Of a stretch of DNA of 64,000 nucleotides, positions 17,562-26,678 are shown piece by piece (the first letter of the stretch is position 1; each line of letters starts with the position of its first letter). The position numbers and the translations under genes were made by a program. The stretch is taken from the NCBI GenBank assembly GCA_001657315.1, contig LYSV01000017.1, positions 1 through 64,000 of the forward strand, read 5' to 3'. The notes under the pieces are model-generated. The model ran no database searches and had not been told where the DNA came from. It saw nothing but the letters and a program-made list of their open reading frames with translations. Source of the DNA: Flammeovirgaceae bacterium BBD 1991-12 (GTDB lineage Bacteria > Bacteroidota > Bacteroidia > Cytophagales > Cyclobacteriaceae).

Positions 17562-19169
17562 TTGAAAAAGACATTAGAGCTGTCACTCAAACCGGAGCAG
17601 GCCTTTGACGATCAGCAGTTCCATCAATTGGTCAGGGACCGGCTGGGCAGCCACTGGAGCGGAACGTGGCGCATCCGGCGAAGGTCTGTGGATGCACGCA
17701 AGGCTCCTGTGAGGGTGAATGTACAACTGGAGATTCACGAGGATAACAAGCTGCCCCCGCTTATCAGCTATACCCGTGATTACCCTGATGTATCCAAAGC
17801 AGATCAGGTGATCATCGTCGGCTCAGGACCTGCCGGTCTGTTTGCGGCCCTCCGGCTCATAGAGATGGGGGTGAGGCCTATTGTGCTGGAAAGAGGCAAG
17901 GATGTAAGGGCGAGAAGGAGGGATCTGGCAGCCATCAACAAGGATCATGTGGTCAATCCTGATTCCAACTATTGCTTTGGTGAAGGAGGCGCCGGTACCT
18001 ACTCAGATGGTAAGTTATATACCCGGTCCAAAAAACGGGGAGACGTGCAGCGCATACTGGAGATACTGGTAGCTCACGGTGCCAAAGAAGATATTCTATA
18101 CGAGGCACATCCTCATATTGGCACCAATAAGTTACCCAATATAGTTACAGCACTCAGGGAAAGCATTATTGAGGCGGGTGGCGAGGTACGGTTCGAAAGT
18201 AAAGTGGTAGACCTGCTTATTGACGGAGATGAGATAGCAGGGGTGAAGCTTGAAAACGGTGATATGCTGAAAGGAGAAGCGGTGATCCTTGCTACCGGTC
18301 ATTCAGCGAGGGATATCTTCCACCTGCTCAATAATAAAGGTATAACCATAGAGATGAAACCCCTTGCACTTGGGGTAAGAATTGAACACCCTCAGGAGCT
18401 TATTGACAATATTCAGTACCATTGCCGTGAAGGACGTGGTGAATACCTGCCTGCTTCTTCCTACGCTCTGGTCCATCAGGCAGCCTACAAGAGCGAATTG
18501 CGCGGTGTTTTTTCATTTTGTATGTGCCCGGGTGGATTTATCGTACCTTCCGCGACGGCTCCTGGTGAAGTGGTTGTCAATGGTATGAGCCCTTCACGCA
18601 GAAATTCGAGGTATGCCAACTCAGGCATCGTGGTAGCAGTAGAAAAAAGTGATCTGGCCGACTATCAACACTATGGACCATTGTCCGCCATGATGTTCCA
18701 GGCCTCTATTGAAAGGCAGGCATGTCAAATAGCCGGAGGAAATCAAACGGCCCCGGCACAGAGGATGATGGATTTCGTTGACCGCAAGGTGTCATCCGAT
18801 CTGCCGGATACTTCCTACCAGCCCGGCCTGCGATCCGTGTCCATGGATACAGTGCTGCCACCTTTTATCGCTGAACGGCTTAGAATTGGCTTCCGGGCCT
18901 TCGGCAAAAAAATGAAAGGATACCTCACCAATGAGGCGCAGATCGTGGGTGTGGAAAGCCGGACATCGTCACCGGTGCGCATACCAAGGAACAAAGAGAC
19001 GCTCGAACATGTTCATTTGCGGAGGCTTTATCCATGCGGAGAAGGGGCAGGCTATGCCGGAGGTATCGTATCCGCAGCTATGGATGGTGAAAAGTGCGCC
19101 GAAGCCGTAGTGAGAAATAGTTCGAAGTTCAATGTTCAACGTTCAAAAGTTTGGGACCAGAAACATTGA
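17562..19169 (+). CDS. FAD/NAD(P)-dependent oxidoreductase (COG2509 type)
   Basis: A 535-residue flavoprotein with a TTG start 26 bp after the MORN gene. After an N-terminal domain of about 85 residues comes the dinucleotide-binding motif VGSGPAGLFAA (about 88-98), then ERGKDVRARRRD, NYCFGEGGAGTYSDGKL and a C-terminal CGEGAGYAGGIVSAAMDG FAD-contact motif. This family of 'FAD-dependent dehydrogenases' is conserved but its reaction is not settled. The usual end of the family falls near GEKCAEAVV; the last 18 or so residues are encoded by an intergenic-type palindrome (19124-19192) and are probably not functional. Confidence 0.88.
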   Translation: MKKTLELSLKPEQAFDDQQFHQLVRDRLGSHWSGTWRIRRRSVDARKAPVRVNVQLEIHEDNKLPPLISYTRDYPDVSKADQVIIVGSGPAGLFAALRLIEMGVRPIVLERGKDVRARRRDLAAINKDHVVNPDSNYCFGEGGAGTYSDGKLYTRSKKRGDVQRILEILVAHGAKEDILYEAHPHIGTNKLPNIVTALRESIIEAGGEVRFESKVVDLLIDGDEIAGVKLENGDMLKGEAVILATGHSARDIFHLLNNKGITIEMKPLALGVRIEHPQELIDNIQYHCREGRGEYLPASSYALVHQAAYKSELRGVFSFCMCPGGFIVPSATAPGEVVVNGMSPSRRNSRYANSGIVVAVEKSDLADYQHYGPLSAMMFQASIERQACQIAGGNQTAPAQRMMDFVDRKVSSDLPDTSYQPGLRSVSMDTVLPPFIAERLRIGFRAFGKKMKGYLTNEAQIVGVESRTSSPVRIPRNKETLEHVHLRRLYPCGEGAGYAGGIVSAAMDGEKCAEAVVRNSSKFNVQRSKVWDQKH

Positions 19170-19192
19170 ACGTTGAACTTAGAACATTGAAC
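19124..19192. repeat. GTTCAA-rich palindromic element overlapping a gene end
   Basis: The left arm 19124-19146 (direct GTTCAA/GTTCAAC units) is complementary to 19164-19192 with one interruption. The oxidoreductase stop codon (19167-19169) lies inside it, so the element contributes the protein's C-terminal tail. It may also work as a terminator before the gene at 19207. Confidence 0.65.
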
Positions 19193-19206
19193 ATAGAAGT
19201 GTTTCC

Positions 19207-19572
19207 ATGAAAAAAACAGCGATCATAGGAGCTACTACCAATCCTTCACGTTATGCTTTCATAGCTGCTGAAAGACTGGTTCGTCATGGCCATGAAATCG
19301 TACCTGTTGGTATCAAAAAGGGTACTGTGGCAGGAGTAGAAATTCTGGATATTCGTACATACCCTAAGATCACTGGCATAGATACTCTCACGCTTTACCT
19401 GGGTCCTCAAAATCAGCCTCCGTGGTATGACTATCTGATAAGCCTTCAGCCCAACCGCATCATTTTTAATCCCGGCACGGAGAATTATGAGTTTCAAAAA
19501 ATGGCCAGTAAGTCGGGTATAGAAACAGAAGAAGCCTGCACTTTGGTCCTGCTTAGCATGGGCGCCTATTAA
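19207..19572 (+). CDS. CoA-binding domain protein (YccU-like)
   Basis: A 121-residue single-domain Rossmann protein of the CoA-binding family. It opens with a strand-loop-helix (KKTAIIGATTNPSRYAFIA) and contains the typical IIFNPGTEN turn before the last helix. Such small stand-alone members bind CoA-like ligands in related proteins, but the cellular role is not known. It is 38 bp downstream of the oxidoreductase gene, separated by the palindromic element, so shared transcription is uncertain. Confidence 0.88.
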   Translation: MKKTAIIGATTNPSRYAFIAAERLVRHGHEIVPVGIKKGTVAGVEILDIRTYPKITGIDTLTLYLGPQNQPPWYDYLISLQPNRIIFNPGTENYEFQKMASKSGIETEEACTLVLLSMGAY

Positions 19573-19702
19573 ATGCTATTGCTCTTAAGCGCTGCGATTC
19601 CCGCTGTTCAGATTGTTTTGTAATATTTGCCGGTGCTGAAAGTTACACCTGCCCATTGGGTGATGTGACATACTCCCTCCCTCTTTGTGCATTTTCACGA
19701 TC

Positions 19703-19888
19703 ATGACCTGCACAATAAAATCACAACTTGAGGTTCAAATTCGATCGAAAATGTTCAAACAAGTTAAGTCGGCCAAAGATAGCGGGACCAGCTCAAGAAG
19801 AAGGTTAAGGCTTTTGCTGGGGCTTGAGATAGGACTTGGCATTTTGCTTATCCTCTTTTCAGTCCTGCTTATCCGAATATTTCTATAA
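19703..19888 (+). CDS. Possible small single-pass membrane protein
   Basis: A 61-residue frame ending 7 bp before the SusC start. It has a basic middle (SSRRRLR) and one strongly hydrophobic helix (LLLGLEIGLGILLILFSVLLIRIFL, read as residues about 37-61), which a chance frame would rarely give. An internal ATG at 19751 is an alternative start. It could be a leader peptide of the SusC operon or simply untranslated leader; no homology is recognised. Confidence 0.3.
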   Translation: MTCTIKSQLEVQIRSKMFKQVKSAKDSGTSSRRRLRLLLGLEIGLGILLILFSVLLIRIFL

Positions 19889-19895
19889 CACAAAC

Positions 19896-22800
19896 ATGCC
19901 TATGAAAAAGTTATTACTCTTTAAAAAGAATTTCAGCTTCCCTGTCCGTTTTGGGTTGATGATCGCATTGGCAACGCTGTTATCAGGACAGTTTTTATAT
20001 GCCCAGGTAGCAGTGAAGGGTCAGGTCATTGAAGCTGATGCAGAAGGTCTGCCAGGAGTTAATGTGGTAGAAAAAGGGACCACCAATGGCACAGTTACTG
20101 ATTTTAATGGTAATTATTCCCTTTCCGTTGATCCCGGGGCTGTCCTTGTCTTCAGTTATATTGGTTTCAAAAGCCAGGAGATAGCTGTTGGAGGCCGCAG
20201 CACCATCGATGTTGCCATGGAGCTGGATGTCACCTCGTTGCAGGAGGTGGTGGTGATCGGATACGGTACCATCAACAAGTCAGATCTTACCGGGGCTGTC
20301 GCTCAGATCAAGACGGAAGATATGCAGCGGCTGGCCACTTCTGATGTGAATCTTACACTTCAGGGCCGTGCTGCCGGAGTACAGATCATCAAGGACTCGG
20401 GTGCGCCAGGTACAGGCTCAGTAGTGAGGATACGTGGTATCGGTAGTCTGTCAAACAGTAACCCTATCTATGTTGTGGATGGATTTCCTACACAGGACAT
20501 CAGCAATCTGCTGCCCTCTGATATTGAATCCGTGGAAGTGTTGAAGGATGCCTCCGCTACCGCTATTTATGGTTCCCGTGGTGCCAATGGTGTGATCCTG
20601 ATCACCACCAAAAGGGGGAATGAGGGCAAGATCAATTTCAACGTTAACGCTTATTATGGAGCTACCGAGGTGTGGGAAACCCTCGACGTGCTTAATGCAG
20701 AACAATACGCCAATCTTCGTCTGGAAGCCTTTGCCAATGATGGTACCACACCGGATGCCAGCACACTGGCCAAACTGGAGTTTGTGCGCGACAATCCGGG
20801 CAATGGCACCGACTGGCAGGAAGAGATACTGGAAATTGGTAAGGTGCAGAACTATGCAGTGAATGTGAACGGAGGAAAACCGGAAAGCCGGTTCAGCCTC
20901 TCAGGAAATTATTTCAGAATGGATGGAACTGTCAAGGGTACCTTTGAAGAAAAGGTGATCGCGCGCTTCAACAATGATCTTCAGTTCAACGAATGGCTGA
21001 CCGGTGGAGTGAATGTAGCCTATGCATATCAAAACTTCACCAATTCGGTGGAAAGTCAGTTTGGCAGCCCGTTGTCCACGGCCATTCGTAAAGATCCGGT
21101 TACTATGGTCTTTGATCCGGGGCTGGGTACATACGGCAGAAGCGGACTTTCAGATGTACCCAACCCGGTACGTCAGGTAGACGAAGGCCGGGAGAGACTA
21201 CGATCCAATTACAGGATACAGGCCGGCGCTTTTCTGACCGCTGAAGTATTGAAAGGATTGAAATTTACGTCAAGATTCACCTATGACCGGATCGAAACGC
21301 ATAATGATGACTTTGCGCCGGCATTTTTCATCAATTCCAATGAAAACCGTGAACTGAGTACCCTGAACAGCTTTAATGCTCAGCGTATGAGTTTTGTGAA
21401 TTCGAACTTTGTCAATTACATCACGAGTTTTAACCGGCACAATATTGACGCTACTGTGGGTATGGAGCTGTTCTCCGATCAGCAGGATGCTGTTTCCGTT
21501 GTTATCCTGGGTGCCCCGGAAGATGAGTCGCTTCGGTTCAATATCCAAAGTACTGACCCTGAAGAGGTACGCTACAACGATGGACAGTTTTTTCAGAATA
21601 AGCTGTTTTCCTACTTCGCCAGGGTCAACTACAACTATGATGACCGTTATCTGGTGACCGCTACGGTAAGAAGGGACGGCTCGTCTAAGTTTGCCGACGG
21701 GAACCGGTGGGGAACCTTCCCTTCGTTTTCAGCCGGATGGAATGCCCACAATGAATCCTTCTTTCCGGATTCAGACATTCTTTCCTCGCTGAAGGTACGC
21801 GCAGGATGGGGAGAAGTAGGCAATGAGACCTCCGTAGGTTCCTTTGATTACCTGACGCTGTATGGTCCAAACTTTAACTATGTTTTTGGGAACAATACGG
21901 CGCTGGGATCAGCTCCTACTAAAATTGTGGATCCCGGAATACAATGGGAAACATTCAGGCAGATCAATGTTGGTGCCGACATCGGGTTGTTCGACGATAA
22001 GCTGAATGCCACACTTGATTATTTTATCAAAAGCACGGATGACTTCCTCTATGTACAGCCCGTACCAGGTATAGCCGGCGCCGAGGGTGGAACAGCCAAT
22101 ATTGGTGATATGGAAAACAAAGGGATTGAACTTGAGCTGGGATACCGGAACACCTTTAGAGATCTGGATGTAGACCTGTCACTGAATGCCTCCAGGATCA
22201 TTAATGAAGTACGTTCACTGGGTGGTGGTGAACCCCTGGAGATCGGTTTTGAATCACGCTCGGGTGGAGCAACCACCATTACGCAGGAAGGAGAAGAGGC
22301 GGTTATTTTTTACGGGCTGAGGACGGATGGTATTTTTAACGATCAGCAGGAAATAGACAGCTATACCAATAGTGATGGGCAACTGATCCAGCCCAATGCA
22401 CAGCCGGGTGATATCAAGTATGTAGATGTTGACGGCGACGGAGCAATCAATTTTGCCAACGACAGGGACAACATTGGCTCGCCACTGCCTGACCTTACGC
22501 TGGGTTTCAATGCCAGGCTGGGGTACAGGGGGTTTGACCTGAGTATATTCATCCAGTCCTCCATTGGTAATGAAATTGCCAACATGGCGAAATTCTATTC
22601 ATCCAGCCCCAGCGGCCTGGACAATCAGTTTGCTTCGCGCCTGAATCGATGGACACCGGAAAACCCCAATACTGACGAGCCGAGAATGACGGTAGCCGAT
22701 CCCAACCAGAATTTCCTTTACAGTGACCGGTACATAGAAGACGGCGATTATGTGAGGCTGAAAAACCTGCAATTGGGTTATACTCTTCCAAAATCTGTAT

Positions 22801-22988
22801 CCGACAGGCTGTTCGCTTCATCCATTAGGGTGTATGTGTCTTCCGATAACCTGATCACACTTACGGATTATTCCGGTTTTGATCCTGAAGTGGGGCCGTT
22901 CCAGGGTAATGCCCTGCACTTTGGTGTAGATTATGGCCAGTATCCTCAGGCACGTACGTTCATGGCAGGCATCAATGTTAATTTTTAA
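19896..22988 (+). CDS. SusC/RagA-family TonB-linked outer-membrane transporter
   Basis: A 1030-residue outer-membrane importer for glycan oligosaccharides. After the signal peptide (ending FLYAQ) comes a CarboxypepD_reg-like domain (VKGQVIEADAEGLPGVNVV), then a TonB-box-like segment before the plug, the SusC signature region (IRGIGSLSNSNPIYVVDG, IESVEVLKDASATAIYGSRGANGV), and a long 22-strand barrel ending MAGINVNF. The ATG at 19896 is chosen because MPMKKLLLF starts a normal signal peptide; the frame also runs upstream to 19836. It is followed 8 bp later by its SusD partner and opens the mannan locus. Confidence 0.96.
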   Translation: MPMKKLLLFKKNFSFPVRFGLMIALATLLSGQFLYAQVAVKGQVIEADAEGLPGVNVVEKGTTNGTVTDFNGNYSLSVDPGAVLVFSYIGFKSQEIAVGGRSTIDVAMELDVTSLQEVVVIGYGTINKSDLTGAVAQIKTEDMQRLATSDVNLTLQGRAAGVQIIKDSGAPGTGSVVRIRGIGSLSNSNPIYVVDGFPTQDISNLLPSDIESVEVLKDASATAIYGSRGANGVILITTKRGNEGKINFNVNAYYGATEVWETLDVLNAEQYANLRLEAFANDGTTPDASTLAKLEFVRDNPGNGTDWQEEILEIGKVQNYAVNVNGGKPESRFSLSGNYFRMDGTVKGTFEEKVIARFNNDLQFNEWLTGGVNVAYAYQNFTNSVESQFGSPLSTAIRKDPVTMVFDPGLGTYGRSGLSDVPNPVRQVDEGRERLRSNYRIQAGAFLTAEVLKGLKFTSRFTYDRIETHNDDFAPAFFINSNENRELSTLNSFNAQRMSFVNSNFVNYITSFNRHNIDATVGMELFSDQQDAVSVVILGAPEDESLRFNIQSTDPEEVRYNDGQFFQNKLFSYFARVNYNYDDRYLVTATVRRDGSSKFADGNRWGTFPSFSAGWNAHNESFFPDSDILSSLKVRAGWGEVGNETSVGSFDYLTLYGPNFNYVFGNNTALGSAPTKIVDPGIQWETFRQINVGADIGLFDDKLNATLDYFIKSTDDFLYVQPVPGIAGAEGGTANIGDMENKGIELELGYRNTFRDLDVDLSLNASRIINEVRSLGGGEPLEIGFESRSGGATTITQEGEEAVIFYGLRTDGIFNDQQEIDSYTNSDGQLIQPNAQPGDIKYVDVDGDGAINFANDRDNIGSPLPDLTLGFNARLGYRGFDLSIFIQSSIGNEIANMAKFYSSSPSGLDNQFASRLNRWTPENPNTDEPRMTVADPNQNFLYSDRYIEDGDYVRLKNLQLGYTLPKSVSDRLFASSIRVYVSSDNLITLTDYSGFDPEVGPFQGNALHFGVDYGQYPQARTFMAGINVNF

Positions 22989-22996
22989 TACGGTAG

Positions 22997-24625
22997 ATGA
23001 TGAAAAGATATCTTTATAAATATGCATGGCTGATCGGAGTTTTTGTGCTGGTCTCAGGATGCGATGACTTCCTGGAAGTGGAGCCTAAAGGATCGTCCAC
23101 AGAAGCGAATTTCTTCAATGACCCCAATAATGCCATCAAGGCAGTGAATGCCATTTATGATCCGTTGACGTGGGGGCAAAGTGGCAATACCCTACCTGTG
23201 AATTTTTCACATTCCTATGAGTTTATAGTAGGAGACATACTTACCGATGATGCGGTGAAGGGAAGCACGGATTCCGATCTTCCCGGTATTTCAGAACTGG
23301 AGGAATGGAGAGCTACTCCTGCTAATGCCAATATCCTTACGCTATGGTACAACCCATGGGTGGGTATATACCGGGCCAATATTGCGCTGAATAACCTGCC
23401 CGATGCGCCTCTGGATGAAACTTTCAGAAACCGGTTGTTGGGGGAGGCGTATTTCCTGAAGGGATACTACTACTTTTTGCTGATCCGTATTTTCGGAGGA
23501 GTGCCACTTCTGGATGAACCTCTTGATCCGGATGATGTTAAGGCCAGAAATTTTGAAAGGGCTTCGATTGAAGATACCTATGCCTTTACATTCGATCTTT
23601 TTCAGAAAGCGATTGAGCTGTTACCGGAAAAAAGTCAGTACGGTGCGGCTGATCTGGGCAGAGCTACAAAGGGAGCTGCCAGAGCCTATCTGGCGCGTGC
23701 CTGTATGTACGAGCTGGGCATGGTGAACAGGAATGGCCTGAGCTGGGATGATGTGTATGAGCAGACCAATGCGATCATCACTTCCGGCCAGTACAGCCTG
23801 GTGAGTAATTTTGCCACCATCTTCCAGCTGGAAGGTGAAAACAATGCCGAATCCATATTTGAAGTACAGGCTGCAGCGGCCAATACGGATGATGTTTTCC
23901 TGGGCACAGGTACGATAGAGAACCGGTTTCAGAACCCGTTCGATACCTGGGGTTGGGGATTTAATGTTCCCCGTCAGGACCTTTTCGATGGCTATGCAGC
24001 CAATGATCCCCGCAGGCCTGCCACGCTTATGGTGGAGGGGGAAAATGCCTATGGAATAGCGATCAACGTGACTGCCGGTAATCGTAACCCCGAAGGTGTT
24101 CTGAACAGAAAGGTGATCGGGCATCCGGATAACGGACCCGCCTTTAATGGTGATGGCGAACAAAACATCCGCAAATTCAGGTATGCTGATATACTTCTGA
24201 TGCAGGCGGAAGCAGAGTTCCACCGAGGTAATGCCTCCAACGCCATTAGCCTGGTGAATCAGGTGAGGGACAGAGCTTCCAACAGTACCTATCCTTTGGG
24301 GTACAATGCCGGAAATCCGGGAGGATATGATGCTCCTGTTTTCAGCGGTACGCTGGCGCCATTGTCAGGGGTGAGTGGTCAGGCGCTTTTGGATGCTATC
24401 TGGCAGGAAAGGAGACTGGAACTGGCCATGGAGTCTCTGCGATACTGGGACCTCGTCAGGACAGGCCGGTATATGGCTGCGCTTGACTCGAAATTCGGTA
24501 ACAGCACAGTAAGCTCCGGTGCCATGTCACATGCGCTGACGCAGTACGAGCAGCCCATCCCGCTGCTGCCTGTACCTACTGTAGAGGCTACTAGCTGGGG
24601 ACTGGCACAAAACCCGGGATACTAA
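22997..24625 (+). CDS. SusD/RagB-family glycan-binding lipoprotein
   Basis: A 542-residue lipoprotein (lipobox LVSGC, Cys about 22) that forms the lid on the SusC barrel and binds the imported oligosaccharide. The family N-terminal motif DDFLEVEPKGSSTEANFF is clear, as are the helical TPR-like repeats and the C-terminal RRLELAMESLRYWDLVRTG signature. It is 8 bp from the SusC gene and 13 bp before the surface-protein gene. By neighbourhood the ligand should be beta-mannan or glucomannan oligosaccharides. Confidence 0.96.
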   Translation: MMKRYLYKYAWLIGVFVLVSGCDDFLEVEPKGSSTEANFFNDPNNAIKAVNAIYDPLTWGQSGNTLPVNFSHSYEFIVGDILTDDAVKGSTDSDLPGISELEEWRATPANANILTLWYNPWVGIYRANIALNNLPDAPLDETFRNRLLGEAYFLKGYYYFLLIRIFGGVPLLDEPLDPDDVKARNFERASIEDTYAFTFDLFQKAIELLPEKSQYGAADLGRATKGAARAYLARACMYELGMVNRNGLSWDDVYEQTNAIITSGQYSLVSNFATIFQLEGENNAESIFEVQAAAANTDDVFLGTGTIENRFQNPFDTWGWGFNVPRQDLFDGYAANDPRRPATLMVEGENAYGIAINVTAGNRNPEGVLNRKVIGHPDNGPAFNGDGEQNIRKFRYADILLMQAEAEFHRGNASNAISLVNQVRDRASNSTYPLGYNAGNPGGYDAPVFSGTLAPLSGVSGQALLDAIWQERRLELAMESLRYWDLVRTGRYMAALDSKFGNSTVSSGAMSHALTQYEQPIPLLPVPTVEATSWGLAQNPGY

Positions 24626-24638
24626 TCTTAAAAAGACA

Positions 24639-26537
24639 ATGGAGATGAAAAGACTTAATATATTATCACTATTCCTTTTATCGGTAGCGCTGTTTTTTGC
24701 ACTTGCTTCCTGTGAAGAAGAAACTGATGAATTTGATTTGAATTTTCCTTTACCACAGATCACGGAGTTTGCTCCGAAATCTGACACGATAGGAAAAACC
24801 CTGACCATAACAGGGGCCAATTTTGAAAGGATCACCTCTGTTTCAGTGGGAGGAGTTAACCTCACTGCCGATAATTTTGAGGTGACCAGCTCAACCAGCA
24901 TTACCGTGGACCTGCCTCGTGTCCTTCAGGCGGGTCCGGTGTCCGTCATGAATGTTTTTGACAGGGGTGCTACTACACTTGATAACTTTGTGCCGCTCTA
25001 TCCCCGGACAGTAGTGTCTGGCTGGCCTTCAGAGTTTAACGCCTTTGGCAAGATCCAGATCTTTGGTGAAGACCTGGACATGATCACCCTGGCCATTGTA
25101 AACGGTGACACTGCTTCTGTATCTGCCGTGGGAACCACCTCTCTGGTGATCGATACCAGGGATGTAGCATTCCTCGCCGGTACCATTGGCACCGAAATTG
25201 AAATAACCCTGACGGGATTCGGAGAGATAGAAAATCAGTCTGCATTCCTCACCTTACTTGAACCCGCTGAGGAATTACCACCGGGATCAGACCCGCGTAT
25301 ATTGTATGATTTTGAAGATGCCGTAGTGCCCTGGCAGGAGTGGGTGGACGGACCGGTCACCGGTGAGCAGGCAGGTATCAATCTGGGAGCAGTGAGTCCA
25401 CACCCGATGGGTGGCAGCAACTTCCTTTCAGTGCTTATTCCGGATGTAAATACTACTTCTTGGTCTTCAGAAGTATACTACGGCGATGTTGACCCTGCCG
25501 GCGACCAGGCCACAGATACCATTAACCTGGCAGATTTCAGGGACCCGCACCTTTCCTTCCTTGTGAATACCGGTGCCGGGGAGGCGCGTTTTGCTGTTGA
25601 ACTGTATGAATCACATAAATGGGGCAAATGGTACGATGACACCGATGGAGCTGTCATTATTAGCACAGGAGGTACGTGGCAATGGGTATCGATCTCGCTG
25701 GCGGAAGATTCCGGTTTTGGTAACTGGGGTACGGTTGGATGGGACAATGACGATGGCAGCAAAACCGAAATTGACTACAGCCGCATAAGATACATCAAGC
25801 TGGGTACCGGTACCAGCGGATTTACCGTAGGCAATAATTACGAAGCCAACATTGATAACCTTCAGATCACAGATGGCCCTGTCAGCAATGGTAGCGATTT
25901 TGTTTCAGGTACGCTTACGCCTCTGTTCGTTTTCTTTGATCTTGAAGATGGATCAAACCCCTACACGTCAGGGTCTGAGGAAGGTTGGCGTCCTGAGGTG
26001 CTCAGCACCGGAACCGTAGTGACTGATCCCGGCAATGCACCGCAGGGGGACAGATTCCTGCAGGTGGATGCTGAAGTAGTGACTGCAGGCTGGAACTGGT
26101 ACGGAGATTACAGCATTCGGGAGTTGAATGTAGGGATCAAGGAGCAGCTTACACCGTACATCAGTTTCTATCTGAATAATGGCAATAAAGATACCCGTTT
26201 TGAAATGCAGCTCTTTGATGCCAACGAATTTGGTTGGGGAACCAACTTTGTAACCCCCGCCTATGACGGCTGGCAGGTGATCACGGTCAATCTCGTAACG
26301 GCTTCATGGAGCAACTGGGACGAAGCGCCCTATCAAACACCGGACCTGAGTGCTATTACGGGACTGGATCTTGCGCTGAATGCCGAATTGATGGGGGATG
26401 TTGGCGCCACACAAACGACCTTCACTGACTATGTTATATTAACAGGAGGCGGTGTGCGTTCAAGAGTGCGTCACCATGGAAGGGAGTATCCTGTGGTATA
26501 CCCGGAAACATATGCTGGCGAAAAACCTGTTTTTTAA
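24639..26537 (+). CDS. IPT/TIG-domain surface glycan-binding lipoprotein
   Basis: A 632-residue lipoprotein (lipobox FALASC) in the position of a SusE/SusF-type surface glycan-binding protein. Residues about 38-125 form an IPT/TIG beta sandwich (PQITEFAPKSDTIGKTLTITG), followed by a second immunoglobulin-like domain to about 210. Two related carbohydrate-binding-like modules then follow, each starting with a DFED or DLEDGS-type strand (residues about 220-420 and 430-615), rich in surface Trp. It should hold polysaccharide at the outer membrane for the SusC/D pair. The gene ends the susCD block and is followed by a hairpin terminator. Confidence 0.88.
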   Translation: MEMKRLNILSLFLLSVALFFALASCEEETDEFDLNFPLPQITEFAPKSDTIGKTLTITGANFERITSVSVGGVNLTADNFEVTSSTSITVDLPRVLQAGPVSVMNVFDRGATTLDNFVPLYPRTVVSGWPSEFNAFGKIQIFGEDLDMITLAIVNGDTASVSAVGTTSLVIDTRDVAFLAGTIGTEIEITLTGFGEIENQSAFLTLLEPAEELPPGSDPRILYDFEDAVVPWQEWVDGPVTGEQAGINLGAVSPHPMGGSNFLSVLIPDVNTTSWSSEVYYGDVDPAGDQATDTINLADFRDPHLSFLVNTGAGEARFAVELYESHKWGKWYDDTDGAVIISTGGTWQWVSISLAEDSGFGNWGTVGWDNDDGSKTEIDYSRIRYIKLGTGTSGFTVGNNYEANIDNLQITDGPVSNGSDFVSGTLTPLFVFFDLEDGSNPYTSGSEEGWRPEVLSTGTVVTDPGNAPQGDRFLQVDAEVVTAGWNWYGDYSIRELNVGIKEQLTPYISFYLNNGNKDTRFEMQLFDANEFGWGTNFVTPAYDGWQVITVNLVTASWSNWDEAPYQTPDLSAITGLDLALNAELMGDVGATQTTFTDYVILTGGGVRSRVRHHGREYPVVYPETYAGEKPVF

Positions 26538-26563
26538 GATTTTCTTCATAAATGGTTAAGGGT

Positions 26564-26595
26564 AAAAAGCCGGTCCGGATGAGGTCCGGCTTTTT
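26564..26595 (+). terminator. Hairpin terminator after the susCD-surface protein block
   Basis: AAAAAGCCGG (26564-26573) pairs with CCGGCTTTTT (26586-26595), giving a stem whose 3' arm ends in a T-tract. It separates the susCD block from the enzyme genes starting at 26679, which may have their own promoter or be reached by read-through. Confidence 0.7.
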
Positions 26596-26621
26596 CCAAA
26601 AACAGTTATTCGAATATAAGA

Positions 26622-26654
26622 AACCTTACTAAGCCTCTGGGCCCTGGTAAGGTT
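26622..26654. repeat. AACCTTACTAAGCC palindrome, copy 1 (degenerate)
   Basis: A 33-bp palindrome with outer arms AACCTTAC/GTAAGGTT. It shares its first 18 nt with the perfect palindrome at 45024-45056 and sits in a comparable place, just upstream of a mannan-locus gene. Confidence 0.6.
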
Positions 26655-26678
26655 GGTAAAACCCCTGTGATTTAAACT

